From: Acidobacteriaceae bacterium
GTDB lineage: Bacteria; Acidobacteriota; Terriglobia; Terriglobales; Acidobacteriaceae
NCBI GenBank assembly: GCA_030040115.1
Contig: JASHUH010000415.1
Span: 1-5,753 of the forward strand
Length of the DNA stretch: 5,753 nucleotides
Reading direction: 5' to 3'
Both the position numbers and the translations under genes were made by a program. Below the pieces are notes generated by a model. That model saw nothing but the letters and a program-made list of their open reading frames with translations. It did no database searches and was not told where the DNA came from. Numbering within the stretch: the stretch's first letter is position 1; every line of letters starts with the position of its first letter. This document shows, one piece after another, positions 1 through 5,571 of this stretch.

Positions 1-358
1 CGCCTACCAATGCAAGGGAAGTACGTAGGGAGGATCGCAAGATCGAGTGAACGAATGCAAGGCGCTCGTTCCAGAAATGCAGTTCAAGGATACGATCGCC
101 TTTCATGATAGATTCGCCGTTCGGTAAGATGACGAACGATTTCGAATAGGTTCTTGCGACTCTCAAGATGCATCGCTGATCCTGAGTGAACTCATGAATC
201 TCCATAAAACCGCGAAGAAGGCGATCCAATGCCTTAACTGCCGCGCGTGCAAGAATACGCATTGAACCCGCGGTTTGACGGATCCGATTTGTGATGAATG
301 CGCCTACGTGGAGGTGGGACGCTCGGCGGCAGCGTTGCAGCAGAGATGGGGTTTTCAT
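1..358 (-). CDS. YkoP-like protein, N-terminal part (3' end outside window)
   Basis: This minus-strand frame is open from 358 to the window edge, giving 119 codons, and continues beyond position 1. From about residue 33 it reads like the YkoP family (named after B. subtilis YkoP): MRILARAAVKALDRLLRGF, then CILRVA, the turn VILPNGESIMKGDRILELHF, and WNERL. The pattern (L/P)-x-G-x-x-(I/V)-x-x-G-D-x-(I/L)-x-x-L-H-x-x-N-x-R-L is what I recognise. The biochemical role of the family is not known to me; B. subtilis ykoP lies near envelope and glycosyl genes. The start is uncertain. ATG at 358 has AAGAGG only 3 nt upstream; ATG at 262 matches the usual family N-terminus better but has no clear ribosome site; in-frame ATGs also exist at 397, 427 and 433. 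It is divergent from the 759-5507 cluster. No signal peptide is visible from the 358 start. Confidence 0.6.
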   Translation of the reverse strand, partial: MKTPSLLQRCRRASHLHVGAFITNRIRQTAGSMRILARAAVKALDRLLRGFMEIHEFTQDQRCILRVARTYSKSFVILPNGESIMKGDRILELHFWNERLAFVHSILRSSLRTSLALVG

Positions 359-360
359 AA

Positions 361-394
361 ACCTCTTCTGAAAACAGCGACATTCAGAAGGGGT
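361..394 (-). promoter_or_regulatory. 12-bp hairpin covering the ribosome site of the YkoP-like gene
   Basis: Positions 361-372 (ACCTCTTCTGAA) pair with 383-394 (TTCAGAAGGGGT), with one T-G wobble and a 10-nt loop. On the minus strand the 3' arm ends in AGAAGAGGT, directly before TT-ATG at 358. If that ATG is the start, its only Shine-Dalgarno-like sequence (AAGAGG) lies inside the stem. No T-run follows on either strand, so it is not an intrinsic terminator. It could be a translational control hairpin, a protein-binding dyad, or chance next to a wrongly chosen start. Confidence 0.45.
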
Positions 395-576
395 CATCAG
401 TCCGAAGACGCTTGAGGCGAACCCCATCGCCATGATGAAGATTACAAATTCCGAAATAAATGTCAAGAGAAGCCAAAGTTCCTGCTCAACTGCAGGCCCC
501 TCCAGAAATGATTTCTTATCTGTCGGTCTTCTGAAATTTGGTATGCTGGAGTTCACGTCCGAAGTTTGGATGTGGA

Positions 577-594
577 GGGCGAAGGGGTTCGCCC
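577..594 (+). other. Perfect 7-bp hairpin in the leader of the metallophosphoesterase gene
   Basis: GGGCGAA (577-583) pairs perfectly with TTCGCCC (588-594) around a GGGG loop. It lies about 165 nt before the GTG at 759 and is not followed by a T-run. It would be transcribed only if the promoter lies upstream, for example near TATGCT at 542-547. It matches no riboswitch class I can recognise. Confidence 0.35.
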
Positions 595-613
595 AAACTG
601 CTGCTCGATCCCT

Positions 614-629
614 CCATATGTACACATGG
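614..629. promoter_or_regulatory. Imperfect 16-bp dyad, candidate operator
   Basis: CCATATGTACACATGG differs from its own reverse complement at only two symmetric positions (14 of 16 match), and TGTACA is its perfect core. It sits between two divergent genes, about 130 nt before the cluster and about 256 nt from the candidate start of the YkoP-like gene. This is the size and symmetry expected of a site for a dimeric repressor or activator. No regulator gene is in the window. Confidence 0.3.
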
Positions 630-644
630 GTGGGCGGATGATGA

Positions 645-670
645 CCCCTGACGAGGACATTTCGTCGGGG
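645..670 (+). other. Bulged 9-bp hairpin in the leader of the metallophosphoesterase gene
   Basis: CCCC (645-648) pairs with GGGG (667-670), and GACGA (650-654) pairs with TCGTC (662-666). T649 is bulged and the loop has 7 nt. It lies 89 nt before the GTG at 759. A weaker AGGCC/GGCCT stem (720-724 with 741-745) follows just before the start codon. Together with the 577-594 hairpin these could form a structured leader RNA, but the fold is unverified. Confidence 0.3.
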
Positions 671-758
671 AGTCTCCTGCCTAACCAGACGGCTCCCAGA
701 GACTTCTATCAATTGGCAAAGGCCCAAAGTTGCATCAAGCGGCCTAAATGGGGGCTCT

Positions 759-1532
759 GTGAAAATCGTCATCATTTCCGACATCCATGCAAACTTTGCG
801 GCACTCAAAGCGCTTCCTGAACGCCGATACGACGAATTATGGTGTCTCGGCGATCTTGTCAATTACGGACCGAACCCACATGAAGTGATCCGATGGGTGC
901 GAGCCAACGCGACAGCGGTGGTGCGCGGCAACCATGATCATGCATCAGGGTTCTCAGTTGAACCTTTGTGTTCAGAGGCATTCAGAAGACTTGCCGAGGA
1001 AACTCTCCGGTACACGCTCGAAGTTTGTACGTATAAGGATCTTCACTATTTGAAAGCTCTACCAGTTTATCGAGAGATTAAGGTCGAGCGGACGCAGTTT
1101 TTCTTGGTTCACGCAATGCCCACCAATCCTCTGTTCGGCTACTGCTTTGAAAATTCACCCGATTGGCGTGAAGAGGTCGATTGTATAGAAGCCGATGTGT
1201 TGCTCGTAGGACATACTCACACTCCGTTTGTTCGTCAGGTGGGAAAAACCACAATTCTCAACCCCGGAAGTCTTGGACAGCCTAAGACAGGCAGACCGCT
1301 CGCCTGCTATGCGGTATGGAATGACGGAGAGATTTTGCTCGGTCAATACGAATACGCGATTGAGGAGACAGTTCAGGGAATCCGGCGCATGCCTATTCTC
1401 CCGGAGGATCAGGAGGCGCTGATCGGAGTGTTGAAGACAGGAGAGATACCAACGCACTCAAGGCCTGCTTCTCCATCCAGATGCGAGTTGTCGATTTCTA
1501 TTCCAATGAGCGAGGAAGATGACTGTGTCTGA
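759..1532 (+). CDS. Calcineurin-like metallophosphoesterase (YfcE/MJ0936-like)
   Basis: This 257-residue cytoplasmic protein carries the full set of metal-binding motifs of the family in order: D-x-H in SDIHAN (D8, H10), GDLVNYGP (D32), GNHD (57-60), a lone VHAMP histidine (H118) and GHTHTPF (H152, H154). NPGSLGQP (168-175) is typical of the short YfcE/MJ0936-type phosphodiesterases (Metallophos_2). These residues hold two divalent metals and hydrolyse phosphoester bonds; the natural substrate cannot be read from the sequence. The start is GTG at 759, because MKIVIISDIH is the usual family N-terminus and GGGGG (750-754) lies 4 nt before it. The last 30 or so residues, after about 225, are polar and not part of the core fold. 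It is the first gene of the cluster, and its 3' end overlaps the next gene by 14 nt or 8 nt depending on the start used there. Confidence 0.93.
   Translation: MKIVIISDIHANFAALKALPERRYDELWCLGDLVNYGPNPHEVIRWVRANATAVVRGNHDHASGFSVEPLCSEAFRRLAEETLRYTLEVCTYKDLHYLKALPVYREIKVERTQFFLVHAMPTNPLFGYCFENSPDWREEVDCIEADVLLVGHTHTPFVRQVGKTTILNPGSLGQPKTGRPLACYAVWNDGEILLGQYEYAIEETVQGIRRMPILPEDQEALIGVLKTGEIPTHSRPASPSRCELSISIPMSEEDDCV
1512..1516 (+). promoter_or_regulatory. Shine-Dalgarno site that bears on the cfa start
   Basis: GAGGA lies only 2 nt before ATG 1519 but 8 nt before the in-frame GTG at 1525. Spacing therefore favours GTG 1525, which would shorten the protein by two residues. ATG 1519 remains possible. 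Confidence 0.4.
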
Positions 1533-2595
1533 CAACCACCATTCAGGGCATCGCAGGCTACTGGCAGATCTATTTCGGGATTATGACGGCCCCCCATTCG
1601 CGATCCGGCTGTGGAATGGATGGCAGTGGGCGTCCCTCCCAGGGCAAAGAACAGTTTTCACTATAGTCGTCGAATCCCCCGACGCGCTCAGGGCTTTGAT
1701 GGCGGAGCCGAATGAGATTGTTCTTGGCGAAGCGTTCATTCATAGGAAGATCGATGTCGAGGGGGACATTTTTTCTGTATTCTCGGTGGCTGAATATCTG
1801 GTCAATCGTCCCAAAGGATTACTCCAGCGTGCCGCAGAATTGATCCTGCGATCCGCAATGAATTCGAAGAGATGGCTCAGCTTCGGATTTCAACATTCGC
1901 AGGCGAGAGACCGCGCATCAATTGCCTATCACTATGACCAGCCGGTCGATTTCTTCCGTCCCTGGCTAGGCAGCACTCTGGCCTATTCGTGCGCCTACTT
2001 TCGTTCTGCTCAGGACTCCCTCGATTTAGCGCAATGGCAGAAGCTCGAATTGATCTGTCAGAAGTTGCGCTTGCAACCCCGAGAGCGTTTCCTCGACGTC
2101 GGATGTGGATGGGGCAGTCTGGTTCTGCGTGCCGGCGGCAAGCATCACACCCACGCAATGGGGATTGCGCTCAGCCGCATTCAGGCAGAAGTGACTCAGG
2201 AACGAATTAAGAACGCGGAGCTGTGCGAGAGGTGCAGCGTTGAGTTGCGCGACTATCGCAATTGCAATCATCTCGCAGAATCGTTCGACAAGATTGCCAG
2301 CATCGGGATGTTCGAACATGTCGGTCAAAAGAATCTGTCCGAGTATTTCCGCACGATGCGCGGACTCCTCCGCCCAGGCGAAACATTCCTTAACCATGGC
2401 ATCGCGCGTTCGCCGTTATCTCCGGTCCGCAAGAACTCGTTTATTGATCGATATGTCTTCCCGGACGGCCATTTGGTGACGCTTTCACAGGCGGTAACTG
2501 CCGCCGAGAATGCGGGATTGGAACTGCGCGATGTCGAGAATCTGCGCGACCACTATGAACTGACGCTTCGCAGATGGGTGGAAGGATTGCGGTAG
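1519..2595 (+). CDS. cfa: Cyclopropane-fatty-acyl-phospholipid synthase, cut short by an in-frame TAG
   Basis: This family transfers a methylene group from S-adenosylmethionine to the double bond of unsaturated acyl chains in membrane phospholipids. The 358 codons before the stop include the N-terminal lipid-binding part (about 1-130), AYHYDQPVDFFRPWLG (136-151), YSCAYF (156-161), the SAM motif FLDVGCGWGS (191-200), GIALSRIQ (215-222), GMFEHVGQKN (263-272), FLNHGIA (290-296) and DHYELTLRRW (344-353). C158, E266, H293 and Y346 sit where E. coli Cfa has its bicarbonate ligands, so the active site looks intact. The frame ends at TAG 2593-2595, about 70 residues earlier than expected, and the missing C-terminus follows in the same frame (see 2596-2805). 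If TAG terminates, the product lacks the last conserved helices and is probably inactive or unstable. The start may be ATG 1519 or GTG 1525. The gene overlaps the metallophosphoesterase gene. Confidence 0.92.
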   Translation: MTVSDNHHSGHRRLLADLFRDYDGPPFAIRLWNGWQWASLPGQRTVFTIVVESPDALRALMAEPNEIVLGEAFIHRKIDVEGDIFSVFSVAEYLVNRPKGLLQRAAELILRSAMNSKRWLSFGFQHSQARDRASIAYHYDQPVDFFRPWLGSTLAYSCAYFRSAQDSLDLAQWQKLELICQKLRLQPRERFLDVGCGWGSLVLRAGGKHHTHAMGIALSRIQAEVTQERIKNAELCERCSVELRDYRNCNHLAESFDKIASIGMFEHVGQKNLSEYFRTMRGLLRPGETFLNHGIARSPLSPVRKNSFIDRYVFPDGHLVTLSQAVTAAENAGLELRDVENLRDHYELTLRRWVEGLR

Positions 2596-2805
2596 AACGA
2601 GGAAACTTTGCGAAATCATGTCTCCGATATGACATTCAGAATCTGGCTGTTGTACATGGCAGGCTCAGCCGCAGCTTTTCGGAGGGGCGACATCGCTGTA
2701 TACCAAATCCTGCTCAGTCGTCCGAATCGAGGCCAAAGCGAACTTCCGCTCACCAGGGAAGACTGGTACGCCGAAAGTATCCAAGACCAAGGGATTGGTG
2801 TATGA
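2596..2805 (+). pseudogene. cfa: C-terminal part of Cfa, downstream of the in-frame TAG
   Basis: The 69 codons after TAG 2593-2595 are in the same frame as the upstream cfa sequence and encode the typical Cfa C-terminus: MTFRIWLLYMAGSAAAFRRG, then VYQILL and LPLTREDWY. Family members read W-V-x-x-L-x-x-N just before this segment. The window reads W-V-E-G-L-R-stop-N, so the TAG replaces exactly one residue with no shift or loss. One base change from CAG, AAG, GAG, TGG or similar would explain it. The frame ends at TGA 2803-2805, inside an ATGA overlap with the next gene, as expected for the intact gene. With read-through, cfa would be 428 residues. Internal TTG (2608) and ATG (2629) codons exist, but the fragment is not a complete domain by itself. 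Confidence 0.88.
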
Positions 2806-3764
2806 CGAACACATTCCATCGGCCTTCCGATGAAGAGATTGAGCGGCTGATTGACGCTCTGGACTCTCTCGTGGACGGCGAAGGTGCAATGGACCGATTA
2901 ATCGCGATTGGGCCACATGCCGCGCCTTTCTTGGAGCGCTTCCTAGTGGAATACCCGCCGCGGTCGCTCTCTTTGCCCCGTTGTCGAGCGGTTCGCGCAT
3001 TGGGAGCACTTTATTCGTTTTCAAGCCTCATCAAGTACCTGCGAAAGTACGTGCGCCCAGGCGATTCTGTGGTGCTCTTTGCAGAGGATGCGGTGCGCAG
3101 CGCAGCAGGACGTGAGTTGATGCAATATGCGAACCCGGCGACGTTCAGAGTTCTTCGCGATGCGATTAAACAACGGGCGACAAGTGGTCTTATCGAGGCA
3201 CTAGCACAATACCGATGGCCCGAGAGCGTTCCTCTCTTATTTGAGCTGTTAGAGGATGACCTGTGCCGGGAAGACGCCAAGGCGGGACTACGCCTGGTTC
3301 CGGAACCGGCCAAAGCGTACGCCTTTCTCCTTCTTCGCGGCTGCACACCGCTGGCAATCGACGGCCCGGCCGCTTCGCGCCGGCGGCGCGCCACACTTGA
3401 GTTGCTTGCGGAATTTGGCATTCGGATGAACGAATGGCCCGACCTTCGCAGGTTCCTTGAGCATGAAGACCGCGATTGCGTCCTTTCGGCCGCTACACTT
3501 GGTTTGTCCTTCGCCCCTATGACAGAGAGGCCGGCGATCGTCAACGCGGTAATTGAGGCATCGAAGAACATGAACTGGGCACAGGAGACCTTAGCCACTG
3601 ACCTTCTGGACAAGTGGCCGCAGGTGGCCCGCAGCGCAGCGAGGGGGATATACGGTAAACATAAAGGCCGAGGCGAAAAACCAAACTGGTCATCACCCTT
3701 TTGGCGGATTCTGCATCACCTTCTCCGCGACGAGTTGCCCGGGAGGCAACACGATGCTGCTTGA
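2802..3764 (+). CDS. HEAT-like helical repeat protein
   Basis: This 320-residue soluble protein has no signal peptide or membrane segment. It reads as a run of amphipathic helix pairs like HEAT repeats, for example AMDRLIAIGPHAAPFLERFL (29-48), CRAVRALGALYSFSSLIKYL (61-80), SGLIEALAQYRWPESVPLLF (128-147) followed by EDAKAGLRLV (157-166), and later helices near 195-205 and 227-236. Such solenoids bind proteins and have no catalytic residues, so its role is probably scaffolding or partner binding. The start is ATG 2802, because it overlaps the cfa stop as ATGA and has AAGGGA at 2789-2794 with 7-nt spacing. The same frame is open upstream to 2574, but that part is the cfa C-terminus read in the wrong frame. 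ATGA overlap suggests translational coupling to cfa, which the TAG at 2593 would disturb. The basic C-terminal stretch (KHKGRGEKP, 286-294) is unassigned. I do not recognise a more specific family. Confidence 0.8.
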   Translation: MTNTFHRPSDEEIERLIDALDSLVDGEGAMDRLIAIGPHAAPFLERFLVEYPPRSLSLPRCRAVRALGALYSFSSLIKYLRKYVRPGDSVVLFAEDAVRSAAGRELMQYANPATFRVLRDAIKQRATSGLIEALAQYRWPESVPLLFELLEDDLCREDAKAGLRLVPEPAKAYAFLLLRGCTPLAIDGPAASRRRRATLELLAEFGIRMNEWPDLRRFLEHEDRDCVLSAATLGLSFAPMTERPAIVNAVIEASKNMNWAQETLATDLLDKWPQVARSAARGIYGKHKGRGEKPNWSSPFWRILHHLLRDELPGRQHDAA

Positions 3765-3806
3765 GAGACTGGTGCCGAGGTTTCATAGAACGATGCGGTG
3801 ATTAGA

Positions 3807-5507
3807 ATGGACCTCAAACAATACGAGCAAGCTAAATTCTCAATGGCTGAACTCATCCGTTCTGCACAAGCGGTTGACACGCAGGACCAGGGCCTGCTCT
3901 CCGCTTCACGCGATCTCCTGATGCGCCTAGCCGACGACCGCTTTAATCTAATGCTGGTTGGGCGGTTCAGTCGCGGCAAATCCACGCTGATCAATGCGAT
4001 TCTAGGCGCGGCCCACCTGCCTACGGGGATTCTTCCGCTTACATCAGTGATCACTACTGTGCGGTACGGCAGCAGGACACAGGTTGTCTTAAGCTTCAAC
4101 GACAGGCAACTCCGCCAAGAGATTCCACTCGCGCGCTTGTCTGAATATGTCACCCAGCAATCGAATCCCGGCAACGTCAAGAATGTTGCCTACGCCGAGA
4201 TCGAGTTGCCCGTCGAGTTGCTACGCAGGGGAGTCTTCTTCGTCGACAGCCCAGGCCTTGGATCGGCGATCGCTGAAAACACGCAGACCACAGAGAGGTT
4301 CTTCCCCGAAGCCGATGCCTTCGTCCTCATCACGAGCTACGATAGCCCGCTTTCCGACGAAGAGGATCGTGCGTTATACAGAATCCGCGGGACAGACAAA
4401 ACACTCTTTGTGATCGTTAATAAGCAGGACACGGTTGCCGAGAGCGAGCGTCATCAGGTTCTGGATTACGTGAAGTCTCAGTTGGAACGCTTTTCCTTTC
4501 AGAGAGCACCACAGGTGTTTTCAGTTTCTGCACAAGAGGCCCTACAGGCAAAGCAGGCGCAGCAACCGGAGCGTGTCGCCGGAAGCGGCATTCTGCAGTT
4601 CGAGGAGGAACTGCTCCGATTCCTCATGGAAGAACGGGCGGAAGCCTTTCTCGCGAACATGCACGAGCGGATCAAGGACTTCCTGCTTGAGCGACGGAAC
4701 TTGGAGAAACAGATTGAAAGACGTCCGGTTTATGAATCGCTCTTGGATCGTCTTCGAGAACTTCGGGAGCCAGAACGAGAACCTCCGTCGGCTGAGGGAC
4801 ACCATTATGCAACGGAGGATGTTTCCGTCCAAACCTCTCTGGAACTGGAGAAGCGGACTGGATGCCGGATCTGCGGAGAGGTGTTGGACGCCGTCTTTCA
4901 CTTCCTGAGCAAGCATCAATACGACTTGGTCATCAACCGCGAAGCGCAACGGGGACACGCGATGAGGGGCGGATTTTGTTCGTTGCACACCTGGCAGTAC
5001 GAGAATATTTCTTCTCCGTACGGAGTGTGCAATGCGTATCCGGAACTTGCCCACCGGATGGCTTCGGAATTGCAAAACGTAGCTGCACGAGGCGATGGAC
5101 CCGCCTGGACTACCGAAGGCATAACTCACCTTGGTGGATCGCAGGAAACCTGTCAAGTCTGTCAGGTTCGCGTTGAGGCGGAGCGCAAAGCGGTTGACGA
5201 GGCCGCTGCCGTGTTGCGACGACTCGAAGCCTCGATCAACGGCAGACTGCCTGCCTTCTGCCTCCTTCACCTTGCAATGATCGTCGGGCATTTGGGCAAA
5301 GGCCGGGCCGCCGAAGCTCTGTTGAACGCCCATGCCCAATTCTTCGAGCGAATGGCCGAAGACGCCCAGCGATACGCTCTTCGACATGACGCTTTGCGCC
5401 GGCATTTGACGAGCGAAGAGGAACGGCGAGCATCGCAGTTGATGCTCCTGATGCTGGCCAGCCATCGCAGTTTGTGCGCACCATGGAATGTTCAAACTTT
5501 ACTTTGA
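3807..5507 (+). CDS. Dynamin-family GTPase fused to a duplicated CxxC...CxxH region
   Basis: The 566-residue product begins with a GTPase domain (about 40-280) of the dynamin type: P-loop VGRFSRGKSTLINAILG (G1, 51-67), switch threonine in LPLTSVITT (T79), DSPG (147-150), NKQD (205-208) and SVSA (239-242). Bacterial dynamin-like proteins hydrolyse GTP while binding and remodelling membranes. A charged, probably coiled helical part (about 275-325) follows. The C-terminal half has two copies of one pattern: C353-x2-C356 with FCSLH (C391, H394), and C449-x2-C452 with FCLLH (C485, H488), with similar spacing (34 and 32 residues). This resembles the DUF6062 family, which also has paired CxxC...GFCxxH sites, probably for zinc. 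No long stalk, membrane paddle or hydrophobic segment is visible, unlike classical dynamins. I prefer ATG 3807 because GGTGAT (3797-3802) lies 4 nt before it; GTG 3798 is the alternative. It is the last gene of the cluster, about 40 nt after the HEAT gene. Confidence 0.88.
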   Translation: MDLKQYEQAKFSMAELIRSAQAVDTQDQGLLSASRDLLMRLADDRFNLMLVGRFSRGKSTLINAILGAAHLPTGILPLTSVITTVRYGSRTQVVLSFNDRQLRQEIPLARLSEYVTQQSNPGNVKNVAYAEIELPVELLRRGVFFVDSPGLGSAIAENTQTTERFFPEADAFVLITSYDSPLSDEEDRALYRIRGTDKTLFVIVNKQDTVAESERHQVLDYVKSQLERFSFQRAPQVFSVSAQEALQAKQAQQPERVAGSGILQFEEELLRFLMEERAEAFLANMHERIKDFLLERRNLEKQIERRPVYESLLDRLRELREPEREPPSAEGHHYATEDVSVQTSLELEKRTGCRICGEVLDAVFHFLSKHQYDLVINREAQRGHAMRGGFCSLHTWQYENISSPYGVCNAYPELAHRMASELQNVAARGDGPAWTTEGITHLGGSQETCQVCQVRVEAERKAVDEAAAVLRRLEASINGRLPAFCLLHLAMIVGHLGKGRAAEALLNAHAQFFERMAEDAQRYALRHDALRRHLTSEEERRASQLMLLMLASHRSLCAPWNVQTLL

Positions 5508-5571
5508 CGAGCTGTGCTACCGCACAAAGAAACCGGTTGGGATTCTCGACGGGTGAGTTGCCCAGAACGCG

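Larger units (their letters stand above)
359..758. other. Divergent intergenic region, 400 nt, no supported gene
   Basis: This stretch separates the leftward YkoP-like gene from the rightward cluster. Short plus-strand open frames occur here (432-641, 566-820), but their translations look like no protein family and have no good ribosome sites. On the minus strand the YkoP frame stays open through the whole stretch and contains a hydrophobic run around 392-475, which leaves open a longer N-terminus for that gene. The region holds four inverted repeats, at 361-394, 577-594, 614-629 and 645-670. A TATGCT at 542-547 could be a -10 box for the rightward cluster, but the matching -35 position (CTGTCG, 520-525) is poor, so I do not call a promoter. 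Confidence 0.5.

Noticed and set aside
230..265. Plus-strand CLNCRACKNTH, which looks like a small zinc ribbon
   Set aside because: It lies antisense to the YkoP-like frame, is only a few residues before a stop, and has no start or ribosome site that would make a gene.
432..820. Two small overlapping plus-strand open frames before the metallophosphoesterase gene
   Set aside because: They have no recognisable domains or good ribosome sites, and the second runs into the metallophosphoesterase gene in another frame.
2574..2801. Upstream extension of the HEAT frame to 2574
   Set aside because: This stretch encodes the conserved Cfa C-terminus in another frame; the ATGA junction and AAGGGA site point to 2802 as the HEAT start.
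3011..3613. Minus-strand open frame of 200 codons
   Set aside because: It is antisense to the HEAT gene and rich in Arg and Ser, typical of a shadow frame.
4542..5495. Long minus-strand open frame of 317 codons
   Set aside because: It is fully antisense to the GTPase gene, whose frame carries conserved motifs; the antisense translation shows no family features.
5513..5526. Short hairpin TGTGC/GCACA after the GTPase stop as a terminator
   Set aside because: The stem is only 5 bp and no T-run follows it on either strand.
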